NCBI GenBank assembly: GCA_044228045.1
Contig: JBGAVQ010000100.1
Span: 1-17,877 of the forward strand
Length of the DNA: 17,877 bases
Reading direction: 5' to 3'
From: JAXLVB01 sp044228045
Lineage (GTDB): Bacteria > Bacteroidota > Bacteroidia > Cytophagales > Spirosomataceae
In this document: one piece after another, positions 7,719 to 14,631 of the stretch
Numbering within the stretch: the first letter of the stretch is position 1
Layout of the letters: each line of letters begins with the position of its first letter
Translations under genes and position numbers: made by a program
Notes under the pieces: model-generated
What the model was told of the DNA's origin: nothing
The model's database searches: none
The model's input: only the letters and a program-made list of their open reading frames with translations

Positions 7719-8957
7719 TCATATTTCTTTAATTCCGATTACCTTACCCATGTCTTCCCAGAAACGTGGATAAGACTTAACCACTACGCTCGGGTTGTCA
7801 ATTTTGAGGTCAGTTACCATGGCAAGTGGTGCAAAGGCCATAGCCATGCGGTGGTCGTCGTAGGTATCAATCACCACACCGTTTTGGGGTGGGGGTGCAA
7901 ACGTTCCTTGCAATTCATATCGTTCATTTTCAAGGACTTCTACCAGCGAAACACCAAACTTGGCTAATTCGGTTTGGATAGCCTTCACCCTATCTGTTTC
8001 TTTAATTTTGAGGCTTTCGATACCCGTTAGCGTAAGAGGTAGATTGAGGGCTGCACAACACACCGAAACAGTTTGTGCCAAGTCGGGGCAATGAGTAAAG
8101 TCCCACTCTAATGATGCCTTTGGTGTCGTTTTGGTGAGTTTAACGCCTTTTTCTGTAAACTCAGACTTTACGCCCAGTTCATTCATTATTGCTACTATAA
8201 CGCTATCACCCTGCAATGAATTTTCTTTGAGACCCAATAATTCTACTTCAGACCCCTCGGGAGCCAGTGCTACTAAGCTGTACCAATAGCTGGCACCCGA
8301 CCAATCAGACTCAACGGTATAATGCTGTATTTGGTAGGCTTGGTGGGGTACTTCAATGCGCTGTTGTTCCCAATCGGCTGAGTACTTGATTCCGAAATGC
8401 GCCATTTGTTGCAGGGTCATCTCAATGTAAGGCTTTGAGCCAATCTCTCCATCTAAGGTAATGACCAAGCCTTCGGGCAATACAGGGGCAACCATCAGCA
8501 ATGCCGAAATATACTGACTGCTTACTCCCCCCTTGATTACCAGTTGGTTGCTGCCTGAATACTTGAACCCATTAAGACGAATAGGAGGGTAGCCTTGGTG
8601 CTGCAAATAGTCAATGTTGGCTCCTACGCTACGGAGGGCCTCTACCAAAATACCGATAGGTCGCTCACACATACGAGGCGTGCCTGTCATGATTTTGAAC
8701 TGACCCGTTACGGCAAAATAAGCCGTCATAAAGCGCATGGTTGTTCCAGCATCTAATACATCTGCAACGTATTCAGTTGAAAGCAACAAACGCATCATGG
8801 TGCGGGTGTCTCGAGCTTCGGATAGATTGGATAGGTCAGACTGAAAATTGGTAAGTGCATCAATAATCAAGGCACGATTACTCTCTGACTTAGAAGACGG
8901 TAGCTGGATTTGTGCCTGAAAGGGCTTTTGGACTTTCCGTAAAAATAATCTTCTCAA
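7719..8957 (-). CDS. aroA: 3-phosphoshikimate 1-carboxyvinyltransferase (EPSP synthase)
   Basis: This 412-residue enzyme of the shikimate pathway joins shikimate 3-phosphate and phosphoenolpyruvate to make EPSP and phosphate in the cytoplasm. Visible motifs are LPSSKSESNRAL (19-30, with the substrate-binding Lys23 and Arg28), DAGTTMRF (69-76), RMCERPIG, the SDWSGASYWY segment, IKETDR and the C-terminal DTYDDHRMAMAF. The position equivalent to Pro101 of the E. coli enzyme is Phe. The start appears to be TTG (8955-8957): the frame has a stop at 8982-8984, no ATG occurs between that stop and the conserved N-terminus, and the first in-frame ATG is about residue 54, beyond the catalytic Lys23. A promoter-like element at 8987-9017 fits this start with a leader of about 25 nt. 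The gene stands alone among unrelated genes. Confidence 0.93.
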   Translation of the reverse strand: MRRLFLRKVQKPFQAQIQLPSSKSESNRALIIDALTNFQSDLSNLSEARDTRTMMRLLLSTEYVADVLDAGTTMRFMTAYFAVTGQFKIMTGTPRMCERPIGILVEALRSVGANIDYLQHQGYPPIRLNGFKYSGSNQLVIKGGVSSQYISALLMVAPVLPEGLVITLDGEIGSKPYIEMTLQQMAHFGIKYSADWEQQRIEVPHQAYQIQHYTVESDWSGASYWYSLVALAPEGSEVELLGLKENSLQGDSVIVAIMNELGVKSEFTEKGVKLTKTTPKASLEWDFTHCPDLAQTVSVCCAALNLPLTLTGIESLKIKETDRVKAIQTELAKFGVSLVEVLENERYELQGTFAPPPQNGVVIDTYDDHRMAMAFAPLAMVTDLKIDNPSVVVKSYPRFWEDMGKVIGIKEI

Positions 8958-8986
8958 CGTGGTGGTTATCTTAGTGACTAATTAGG

Positions 8987-9017
8987 CAAAAATAACCTTA
9001 TTGTGTCGGATTGACAA
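8987..9017 (-). promoter_or_regulatory. Bacteroidota-type promoter for aroA
   Basis: On the minus strand TATTTTTG (8987-8994) fits the TAnnTTTG -7 consensus, and a TTG (9015-9017) lies exactly 20 bp upstream, as expected for the -33 element. Predicted transcription starts near 8981, about 25 nt before the TTG start codon. Confidence 0.45.
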
Positions 9018-9181
9018 CTTCTTAGGAATTTGAAAAATTGAAAATGTATTGATTTGAATATTAAATTGTTGATATATAAATAGTTATAGTATAAAAATGA
9101 GGAGATAGTTAAGCACTATTTCGATGGATTTCTTTGTTAAATAAAAGATTTAAGTGTAGCAAGAAAGAAAATAAGTTGATT

Positions 9182-9205
9182 CAGCCTGAGCAAGTGCGGA
9201 GGCTG
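9182..9205 (-). terminator. Hairpin after the small exported protein gene (possible terminator)
   Basis: CAGCCT (9182-9187) pairs with AGGCTG (9200-9205), with an inner GCA/TGC pairing. It begins 3 bp after the stop at 9208. The T run on the minus strand is poor, so termination is only likely. The rest of the 8958-9207 gap is AT-rich and shows no gene. Confidence 0.4.
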
Positions 9206-9207
9206 TT

Positions 9208-9804
9208 TTATAAGGTTTTGAGTACCTTTAACCGATGTTTCTGATTGATTTTGTAAGAAGGATGACACAATACCCTACTGGCAAACCCAACCAGAATAAA
9301 CCCACCTGTTACTTTGGCTACTTGCGGATTTACCCAAGAGTCTTTCCAACGTTTGCCGTTGATGATGTCGGCCATCATGTAACCTACCCCTGCCAGAGGC
9401 GCAAAGTATTGCAAGGCCGACACAAACGGAATCCGCCGTGTGATATAAATTCGTTTGACATCAGCCATGTTAAACGACACATTTTCAAAGCGATTGGTTA
9501 CTTCGTTCACTACAGAGAAGGTAAACGAACTGTCGCTCATACTCACTATTTCGCCAGCATACTTGAACCGATCGCCTCGAAGTTTGAAGCGGATTTCGTC
9601 CCCAACAAAAAAGCGATACCGACTTGAACCCGTGTCAAAAGCCAAATACCGCTGGTTTCGCAGCAAAACTTGACTTTGGGTTGCGTTTTTTTCGGCTGCT
9701 TTACGCATCAACTGCTCTTCTATTGGCATAACACGGTCAGGGTCTTGTGCATAAGCAGACCAGCAAGCCATCAAAAACACACTAACAAAAACAAAACGTG
9801 ACAT
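9208..9804 (-). CDS. Small exported protein of unknown function
   Basis: From the ATG at 9802-9804 the product has 198 residues. It opens with a Sec signal peptide (SRFVFVSVFLMACWSAYAQ, cleavage about Ala18 or Ala20), which decides the start over a longer frame of 27 extra residues. The central part is beta-rich and repeats a pattern of binding-surface type segments (RYRFFVGDEIRFKLRGD, then YAGEIVSMSDSSFTF), which looks like a small barrel that describes position-dependent switching, but no family name comes to mind. A hydrophobic segment near the end (FAPLAGVGYMMADI, later FILVGFASRVL) may sit in or on a membrane. It is likely a cell-envelope protein. It has its own promoter at 9832-9839 and a hairpin after the stop, so it is probably monocistronic. 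Confidence 0.7.
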   Translation of the reverse strand: MSRFVFVSVFLMACWSAYAQDPDRVMPIEEQLMRKAAEKNATQSQVLLRNQRYLAFDTGSSRYRFFVGDEIRFKLRGDRFKYAGEIVSMSDSSFTFSVVNEVTNRFENVSFNMADVKRIYITRRIPFVSALQYFAPLAGVGYMMADIINGKRWKDSWVNPQVAKVTGGFILVGFASRVLCHPSYKINQKHRLKVLKTL

Positions 9805-9831
9805 ATAAAAATGCCGAAGCACGGTATCTGG

Positions 9832-9839
9832 CAAATATA
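9832..9839 (-). promoter_or_regulatory. -7 promoter box for the small exported protein gene
   Basis: TATATTTG on the minus strand matches TAnnTTTG exactly and predicts a start of transcription near 9826, about 22 nt before the ATG at 9804. No convincing -33 TTG is seen at the usual 19-21 bp distance. Confidence 0.4.
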
Positions 9840-9906
9840 GGTTATATTGGTTTATAGTATCTCTCCCCAAAACGTTTTGTAGCACGGTATCAGTATTTTT
9901 GTAGCA

Positions 9907-10824
9907 TTATTCCAGTTTTCGGCCCTGCAAACCACCCGTATGTACAGCTACAATGGTGCTTCCGTGCTTGAAAACACCTTTCCGAATCATATCATATAGC
10001 CCAAACAGCATTTTTCCAGTGTAAACTTGTTCTAACAAAATGCCATGCTGTGCCTCAAACAAGCGGATAAACGAAATTAACTCAGGGGTGGTTTTGGCAT
10101 AACCTCCACAATGGTAATCACCTACCCAAATACCCCGTGGACTTTGGTCGGTTTCGAGCACAAGATTCCAATCTTGTAGTTGAGTTCCAACCAAACGTTG
10201 AATATGAGCTAACGAAAAGCCATTTCCATCTTTCAAAACACTGAAGCCGAGTACTTTGGTAAGTCCTTGGGCTGCCCTGCAAATGCCCGTTACAGTGCCG
10301 CCAGTGCCTACGGGGATACATACATAGTCAGGATTGAGCTGTGTGTAAATTTCGTCCATAAGTTCCGATAATCCTTTGTATGCCAGTGAATTAGTGCCGC
10401 CTTCTGGCAATACATAACAGCCTTCTCCATAGAGGTTAGCCAGCTCATCTGGTTGGCGGTAATTGGTTCGAGATACAAAAATTAACTTCATGCCACAGTC
10501 GGCACAGAAGCGGAGGGTTGGGTTAGAGGTTGAGGTGTGTTCATGGCCTCTTACAATGCCAATGGTCTCAAAACCAAACAATTTGCCAGCAGCAGCAGTG
10601 GCATAAAGGTGGTTAGAGTAAGCTCCGCCAAAGGTCAATAGGCGACTGTATCCCTGCTCGTGAGCAGCCAACAAATTGTATTTGAGTTTACGCCATTTGT
10701 TGCCCGATACTTGTGGGTGCAGCAAGTCGTCACGTTTAATCAAAATGGTTATACCAAACTGCGCCAACCACGGGTCATTTAGTTGTTGTAAAGGTGAAAT
10801 GGCAATATTTGGCAGAAAATCCAT
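9907..10824 (-). CDS. PLP-dependent D-cysteine desulfhydrase / ACC deaminase family protein
   Basis: From the ATG at 10822-10824 the protein has 305 residues, the usual size of the family (fold-type II PLP enzymes). The PLP lysine is Lys43 in SGNKWRKLKYN (40-50); GGAYSNH follows (the position of the ACC-deaminase nucleophile Ser and its neighbours), and PVGTGGTVTG is the phosphate-binding glycine loop. Members act on D-cysteine or 1-aminocyclopropane-1-carboxylate, releasing ammonia and an oxoacid (and sulfide for D-cysteine); which substrate applies here cannot be decided from sequence. An in-frame ATG at 10843-10845 would add seven residues (QIYQILM) but would leave almost no leader after the promoter box at 10853-10860, so the inner start is preferred. 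It is cytoplasmic and divergent from the pseudouridine synthase gene. Confidence 0.88.
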   Translation of the reverse strand: MDFLPNIAISPLQQLNDPWLAQFGITILIKRDDLLHPQVSGNKWRKLKYNLLAAHEQGYSRLLTFGGAYSNHLYATAAAGKLFGFETIGIVRGHEHTSTSNPTLRFCADCGMKLIFVSRTNYRQPDELANLYGEGCYVLPEGGTNSLAYKGLSELMDEIYTQLNPDYVCIPVGTGGTVTGICRAAQGLTKVLGFSVLKDGNGFSLAHIQRLVGTQLQDWNLVLETDQSPRGIWVGDYHCGGYAKTTPELISFIRLFEAQHGILLEQVYTGKMLFGLYDMIRKGVFKHGSTIVAVHTGGLQGRKLE

Positions 10825-10834
10825 CAGAATTTGG

Positions 10835-10842
10835 TAAATTTG
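10835..10842 (+). promoter_or_regulatory. Rightward -7 promoter box of the pseudouridine synthase gene
   Basis: TAAATTTG on the plus strand matches TAnnTTTG; a TTTG at 10808-10811 lies about 23 bp upstream, slightly too far. It would give a leader of about 70 nt before the ATG at 10917. It sits only 10 bp from the oppositely directed box at 10853-10860. Confidence 0.35.
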
Positions 10843-10852
10843 CATCAAATAA

Positions 10853-10885
10853 CAAAACTACAGAATAAGGCTGACTGTTTAGCAA
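10853..10885 (-). promoter_or_regulatory. Leftward promoter of the PLP-enzyme gene
   Basis: TAGTTTTG on the minus strand (10853-10860) matches TAnnTTTG, with a TTTGC at about 22 bp upstream (TTG 10883-10885). It predicts transcription from about 10847 and supports the start codon at 10824. Confidence 0.45.
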
Positions 10886-10916
10886 AGGCCATCAACTATC
10901 TGCTCTTGACTACTAA

Positions 10917-11939
10917 ATGCACTCTGAAGAACTCGACAATACCGACGAAGACGAATTATTTGAGCATCACCGTTTTGTGGTGGACAAGGGGCAGGGAATC
11001 ATGCGTCTTGACCAATACCTGACGCATAAAGTGCTGAACGCCACCCGAAACAAGGTGCAAGTTGCTATTGAAACGGGTTCGGTGAGGGTAAATGAGCAGA
11101 TTAGCAAAGCCAGTTACAAAATTAAGCCCGCCGATGTGATTACGGTGGCATACCCACACCCGCCACGCATCACAGAACTACTTGCCGAAGAATTGCCGCT
11201 GAACATTGTCTATGAAGACGATGACCTCATTATAGTTAATAAAGAGGCTGGCATGGTAGTACACCCCGCTCACGGTAACTGGGACGGTACGCTGGTCAAT
11301 GGATTATTGTATCATTTTGCACAATTGCCTACTCGAAGCGGCGAAGCCCGCCCTGGCTTGGTGCATCGTATTGACAAAGATACCTCTGGCCTGATGGTGA
11401 TTGCCAAAACCGACCATGCGATGGTTCATTTGGCCAAACAGTTTTTTGATCACAGTATTGAGCGCACCTATTATGCCTTGGTATGGGGTGTTTTTGAAGA
11501 ACCTACTGGTACTATCACTGCAAACGTAGGGCGAAGCCTCCAAGACAGGCGGGTAACTACGGTTTTTGCAGATGGAAGCCAAGGCAAAAACGCTGTCACT
11601 CATTACAAAGTTTTGAAAGACTTGCGTTATGTTAGCTTAGTGCAGTGCAACCTCGAAACTGGGCGTACACATCAGATCAGGGCACACATGAAATACATTA
11701 AACACCCCTTGTTTAGCGATGCAACCTACGGTGGCGACAAAATTGTGAAAGGCCAACAATTTACCAAATACAAGCAGTTTGTGGAAAATTGCTTTGCATT
11801 ATGCCCTCGCCAAGCCTTACATGCCAAATCGCTGGGTTTTGTGCATCCTAAAACTGGCCAATGGGTGCAATTTGATAGTGAATTACCCGCTGATTTTCAG
11901 GGAGTTCTAAGTAAATGGGAACGCTACGTAACCGAATAG
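10917..11939 (+). CDS. RluA-family pseudouridine synthase (RluD-like)
   Basis: This 340-residue protein has an N-terminal S4 RNA-binding domain (about 28-85, with RLDQYL and SVRVNEQISKASYKI) and a C-terminal RluA-type catalytic domain. The catalytic motif HRIDKDTSGLMV is at 150-161 with Asp153 as the nucleophile; RTHQIRAHMKYIKHPL later is the second family motif. It would convert specific uridines of 23S rRNA to pseudouridine in the cytoplasm. The S4 domain plus length place it with RluD/RluC rather than RluA; the exact target position is not decidable here. The ATG at 10917 is followed by an acidic tail of about 15 residues before the S4 domain. It runs divergently from the PLP-enzyme gene. 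Confidence 0.92.
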   Translation: MHSEELDNTDEDELFEHHRFVVDKGQGIMRLDQYLTHKVLNATRNKVQVAIETGSVRVNEQISKASYKIKPADVITVAYPHPPRITELLAEELPLNIVYEDDDLIIVNKEAGMVVHPAHGNWDGTLVNGLLYHFAQLPTRSGEARPGLVHRIDKDTSGLMVIAKTDHAMVHLAKQFFDHSIERTYYALVWGVFEEPTGTITANVGRSLQDRRVTTVFADGSQGKNAVTHYKVLKDLRYVSLVQCNLETGRTHQIRAHMKYIKHPLFSDATYGGDKIVKGQQFTKYKQFVENCFALCPRQALHAKSLGFVHPKTGQWVQFDSELPADFQGVLSKWERYVTE

Positions 11940-11950
11940 CCAGAGCCAGT

Positions 11951-11968
11951 ATCCCCCGAAAGGGGGAT
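11951..11968. repeat. Short hairpin with GAAA tetraloop after the pseudouridine synthase gene
   Basis: ATCCCCC (11951-11957) and GGGGGAT (11962-11968) form a perfect 7-bp stem closed by GAAA, a GNRA-type loop. It lies 11 bp after the stop codon. No T run follows on the plus strand, so it looks more like a transcript-end stabiliser or processing element than a standard terminator. Confidence 0.55.
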
Positions 11969-11970
11969 TA

Positions 11971-12044
11971 TACCCAATACCCAATACCCAATACCCAATA
12001 CCCAATACCCAATACCCAATACCCAATACCCAATACCCAATACC
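11971..12044 (+). repeat. TACCCAA heptamer tandem repeat (about 10.6 copies)
   Basis: Ten perfect 7-bp copies of TACCCAA run from 11971, followed by TACC directly in front of the ATG at 12045. All copies are identical. The array fills the whole leader of the GNAT gene and leaves no room for a Shine-Dalgarno site. Perfect heptamer arrays change copy number easily by slippage. Confidence 0.95.
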
Positions 12045-12494
12045 ATGAACCTCACCATCCGTAAAGCGACCCCTGCCGATGTACCAGCGATGTTTGCATT
12101 AGTACAAGAACTTGCCTTGTACGAAAAAGCCCCTCACGAAGTAAGCAATACGCCCGAAAAAATGCTGGCAGATGGTTTCGGCGACAATCCGATTTTTGGA
12201 GCATTTGTGGGTGAAGCCGATGACAGAGTGGTGGGCATAGCTGTTTATTATTATCGGTATTCTACCTGGAAAGGCAAACGCATTTATTTAGAAGACCTAA
12301 TTGTGTCGGAAACCTGCCGTGGCAAAGGACTGGGGAGCTTATTGTTTGAAGCCATCATTGACGAAGGAAAGCAGACTGGCTGTACCGGAATGATGTTTCA
12401 AGTGCTGGAATGGAATACGCCTTCTATTGAGTTTTACAAAAAATACGGCACTCGTTTTGACCCCGAATGGTTGAATGCTCATTTAGATTTTTGA
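12045..12494 (+). CDS. GNAT family N-acetyltransferase (diamine-acetyltransferase-like)
   Basis: This 149-residue protein has the GNAT fold. The acetyl-CoA pyrophosphate loop RGKGLG is at 92-97, preceded by the beta-4 strand IYLEDLIVSE and followed by VLEWNTPSIEFYKKYGTRF (120-138), the typical C-terminal beta-5/alpha-4 segment. The early LALYEKAPHEV and YLEDLIV segments resemble the SAT1-type diamine/thialysine acetyltransferase branch, so the acceptor may be a polyamine-like amine, but this is inferred. It is cytoplasmic. The ATG directly abuts the TACCCAA repeat array, which makes expression potentially sensitive to repeat number. The RluD-like gene ends 105 bp upstream; co-transcription is possible because the hairpin at 11951-11968 lacks a T run. 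Confidence 0.88.
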   Translation: MNLTIRKATPADVPAMFALVQELALYEKAPHEVSNTPEKMLADGFGDNPIFGAFVGEADDRVVGIAVYYYRYSTWKGKRIYLEDLIVSETCRGKGLGSLLFEAIIDEGKQTGCTGMMFQVLEWNTPSIEFYKKYGTRFDPEWLNAHLDF

Positions 12495-12534
12495 GGATAA
12501 TAGGAGAACGAATAAGACAACTCCTAAAAACAAA

Positions 12535-12565
12535 ACAAGTACAGCGATGGCGGTGCTGTACTTGT
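12535..12565 (-). terminator. Rho-independent terminator of the InsA-like gene
   Basis: ACAAGTACAGC (12535-12545) pairs with GCTGTACTTGT (12555-12565) over 11 bp with a 9-nt loop. On the minus strand it is followed at once by TTTTGTTTTTAGG, which fits termination of the gene ending at 12598. The plus strand has no T run, so it does not obviously serve the GNAT gene. Confidence 0.65.
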
Positions 12566-12597
12566 AAAAGGTTACCCAAAAACAATTTAAAAAATTG

Positions 12598-12852
12598 CTA
12601 CGATCGTTGGGCTTCTTTGAGCCATTTTAGCACACTCACGTGCGAAATCCCCACTCGCTTGGCCGCTTGCCGAATACTTTTGCCTTCACGCACTAACTGT
12701 ACTGCCTTTTGTTTTAATTCTTCGGGCATACCGTGCTGACGGAGCGCAGGGTCAATAAAGTGATAATTACAATTATTACACTTAAAACGCTGCTTATCAT
12801 TGATAAAGCCAGCTTTGACCACAAATTTAGAACCACACTTCGAACAATTCAT
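12598..12852 (-). CDS. Orphan IS1 InsA-like zinc-ribbon/helix-turn-helix protein
   Basis: This 84-residue protein has a four-cysteine zinc ribbon (Cys3, Cys6, Cys25, Cys28, in the arrangement CxxC-x18-CxxC) with the transposase-like string VVKAGFINDKQRFKCNNCNY, followed by a helix-turn-helix (GKSIRQAAKRVGISHVSVLKWLKEA, about 57-81). The size and domain order match InsA, the roughly 91-residue DNA-binding repressor encoded by IS1. No InsB-like catalytic frame is seen next to it: downstream lie a terminator and the GNAT gene on the other strand. It is therefore either a remnant or a domesticated regulator. An intact frame, an ATG start and its own terminator argue for a functional stand-alone gene. 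Its target is unknown; the neighbouring genes give no clue. No inverted terminal repeats were recognised around it. Confidence 0.75.
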   Translation of the reverse strand: MNCSKCGSKFVVKAGFINDKQRFKCNNCNYHFIDPALRQHGMPEELKQKAVQLVREGKSIRQAAKRVGISHVSVLKWLKEAQRS

Positions 12853-13184
12853 TATCAGTAGTTATGATAGAGAGGTTAGCAGATAGGCATTGAATGAATT
12901 AAAATTTGTTGAGCAGATTCAATCTATACCCTAAAAACAACAAGTACTAAAAATAGTACAAAAACCACACCATAAGTTTTTGGAGAATATACCAAAGTGG
13001 GGGCTCAAAAATGCACTACTACTCAATCTGTTGAGTATCAGTAGTTACCACTTTTAAAATAACGTTAGTGAAGTATAGATATAGTTGATTAACAATTGGC
13101 CAAACAATCAATTGCAATGCTAATAATGAAGAAATAGGCAGAATGAAATAACAAAAGAAATTCGTCAAAAATAATGCCAGAAAG
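12853..13184. other. 332-bp intergenic stretch between the InsA-like gene and trmD
   Basis: No credible gene is seen. It holds the terminator-like hairpin at 13007-13045 and a smaller hairpin GTACTA-aaaa-TAGTAC (12944-12959) followed on the minus strand by a T-rich run. The rest is AT-rich. An 81-codon frame covering 13019-13264 overlaps trmD out of frame and is not believed. No exact TAnnTTTG box was found for the InsA-like gene. Confidence 0.6.
13007..13045 (-). terminator. Probable terminator of the rpsP-rimM-trmD operon
   Basis: The left arm ACTACTACTCAA (13015-13026) pairs with TTGAGT (13031-13036) and, after a 3-nt bulge, AGTAGT (13040-13045). On the minus strand the stem is followed 3 nt later by TTTTT (13007-13011). 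It lies about 140 bp after the trmD stop. Confidence 0.55.
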
Positions 13185-13859
13185 TCAAGGAAGTAAGTCG
13201 GGGCGGCGGGTGCGAGTGCGTTGCAACGACTGCTCAAAACGCCAATCGGCAATTTTTTGATCATGACCAGACAGTAAGATTTCTGGTACTTTCAGTCCCT
13301 CAAAATCGGAAGGGCGACTATAAATAGGAGGGGCTAAAAGGTTGTCTTGGAAAGAGTCTGTTAGGGCAGAAGTTTCGTCAGAAAGTACACCCGGCACAAG
13401 GCGAATGATGGCATCAGACACCACACAAGCGGCCAACTCGCCACCCGACAGCACGTAGTCGCCAATGCTGATTTCTTTGGTGATAAAATGCTCACGAACT
13501 CGCTCATCTACGCCTTTGTAATGCCCACACAAAATGAGTAGGTTTTCAGAAAGCGAAAGCCTGTTGGCCGTTTTTTGCTCAAAACGCTCGCCATCAGGAG
13601 TCATATAAATCAACTCGTCGTAGGTTCGTTGACTTTGTAAATGCCTGATACACCGCACAATAGGCTCAATCATAAGTACCATGCCTGCACCACCGCCAAA
13701 AGGGTAGTCGTCCACCTGCCTTTGTTTGCTTTGTGAATAGTCTCGCAAATCATGCACTACTACCTGCACATGACCGCCCTCTTGTGCTCGTTTCAGGATA
13801 GAATGAGCAAAGAAACTATCTAACAAGCGAGGCAAACAGGTGATGATGTCTATACGCAT
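13185..13859 (-). CDS. trmD: tRNA (guanine-N1-)-methyltransferase
   Basis: This 224-residue SPOUT-class enzyme methylates N1 of guanosine 37 in tRNAs, using S-adenosylmethionine, and prevents frameshifting. Signature segments are DDYPFGGGAGMVL (50-62), LCGHYKGVDERV (110-121) and SIGDYVLSGGELAA (131-144), which build the SAM-binding trefoil knot, and DWRFEQSLQRTRTRRPDLL at the C-terminus. The length agrees with the family (about 225-250). It is the last gene of rpsP-rimM-trmD and starts 82 bp after rimM. The leader carries AT-rich short repeats beginning 5 bp upstream of the ATG. In many bacteria rplS follows trmD; here it does not. Confidence 0.96.
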   Translation of the reverse strand: MRIDIITCLPRLLDSFFAHSILKRAQEGGHVQVVVHDLRDYSQSKQRQVDDYPFGGGAGMVLMIEPIVRCIRHLQSQRTYDELIYMTPDGERFEQKTANRLSLSENLLILCGHYKGVDERVREHFITKEISIGDYVLSGGELAACVVSDAIIRLVPGVLSDETSALTDSFQDNLLAPPIYSRPSDFEGLKVPEILLSGHDQKIADWRFEQSLQRTRTRRPDLLP

Positions 13860-13863
13860 TGGG

Positions 13864-13888
13864 AATGCTGAATTCTTAATGCTGAATT
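13864..13888. repeat. Short AT-rich direct repeat upstream of trmD
   Basis: AATGCTGAATT occurs twice (13864-13874 and 13878-13888), and the following ATTATGAATTGA / CAATTATGAATCAA segments continue a similar pattern to about 13922. It fills most of the gap between rimM and trmD and begins 4 bp before the trmD ATG on the minus strand. Confidence 0.6.
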
Positions 13889-13941
13889 ATGAATTGATTT
13901 CTGAGTGCTCAATTATGAATCAATGTGAAGCTGCAACTAAG

Positions 13942-14469
13942 CTACTCACTCATGTACACCTCCAACAGTCCGTCGGGGAGCTGCACGTGTAGTTGGTTGA
14001 GGGTTCGGTCAAATGTAGTGATGTTGTGATCATTGACCGGAATCAGGATTTCTTTTTCTTGATAAGTCATCACCACAATATCTTGGTTAATTACCGTATA
14101 AACGTCTGTCACTTTGCCAAGTGTGCCTAATTGGTAGTCCACTACAGTAGCACCTAAAATTTCGTGATAAAAAAACTGCCCATCTTCCAACTCTGGCAGG
14201 TTGTCGAGGGTCAAAAACAGCCCACTTCCTACCAGCGGCTTGGCTTGCTCCCAGGTGTCTATGCCCTCAAACTTCACAATGGCTTTGTTGCCTCTAATTT
14301 GAAGTTCTTCTATAAAATAGGGCACCAGCTCTCCTTTGATTTCTACCAAAACACTTTCCAGCAGTTCGTATTCGTCGGGGTAGTCCACATCCAACAAAAT
14401 ACCCAACTCGCCTTTGAGGGCGTGGGTTTTGATAATGTGGCCAAGTTCGTAGCAATCTTCTTTTGTCAT
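13942..14469 (-). CDS. rimM: Ribosome maturation factor RimM (16S rRNA processing protein)
   Basis: From the ATG at 14467-14469 the protein has 175 residues, the normal size of RimM. The N-terminal beta-barrel opens with YELGHIIKTHALKGELGILLDVD (the GxhxKxHGhKGEh pattern), and the C-terminal PRC barrel holds FFYHEILGATVVDYQLGTLGKVTDV and IPVNDHNITTFD. It binds the 30S subunit near uS19 and helps mature its 3' domain. A longer frame with a TTG at 14502 is not preferred, because the ATG places the family N-terminus correctly. It sits between rpsP and trmD, its normal operon partners, with a hairpin between it and rpsP. Confidence 0.94.
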   Translation of the reverse strand: MTKEDCYELGHIIKTHALKGELGILLDVDYPDEYELLESVLVEIKGELVPYFIEELQIRGNKAIVKFEGIDTWEQAKPLVGSGLFLTLDNLPELEDGQFFYHEILGATVVDYQLGTLGKVTDVYTVINQDIVVMTYQEKEILIPVNDHNITTFDRTLNQLHVQLPDGLLEVYMSE

Positions 14470-14581
14470 TGTATACTTCTTAGATTTGAGATTGTAAGAC
14501 AAGAGACATGAGATGTCAAAAAGTTAGATTTATTAGCTCTTGCAAACTGGCATTCAATCAGTATATCTTCATCAAAACAAG

Positions 14582-14607
14582 ACAAGTCTGCCTTTTGGCA
14601 GACTTGT
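14582..14607 (-). terminator. Hairpin between rpsP and rimM (attenuator or weak terminator)
   Basis: ACAAGTCTGCC (14582-14592) and GGCAGACTTGT (14597-14607) form a perfect 11-bp stem with a 4-nt loop, 25 bp after the rpsP stop. On the minus strand CTTGTTTTGATG follows, with only a short T run, so partial termination would leave rpsP more abundant than rimM-trmD. Confidence 0.55.
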
Positions 14608-14631
14608 AGGTGCTTGTTAGGGCAACAAAAT

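Noticed and set aside
13019..13264. 81-codon minus-strand frame with a hydrophobic middle
   Set aside because: It overlaps the 3' end of trmD in another frame, crosses the likely operon terminator and has no conserved features; the hydrophobicity follows from AT-rich sequence.
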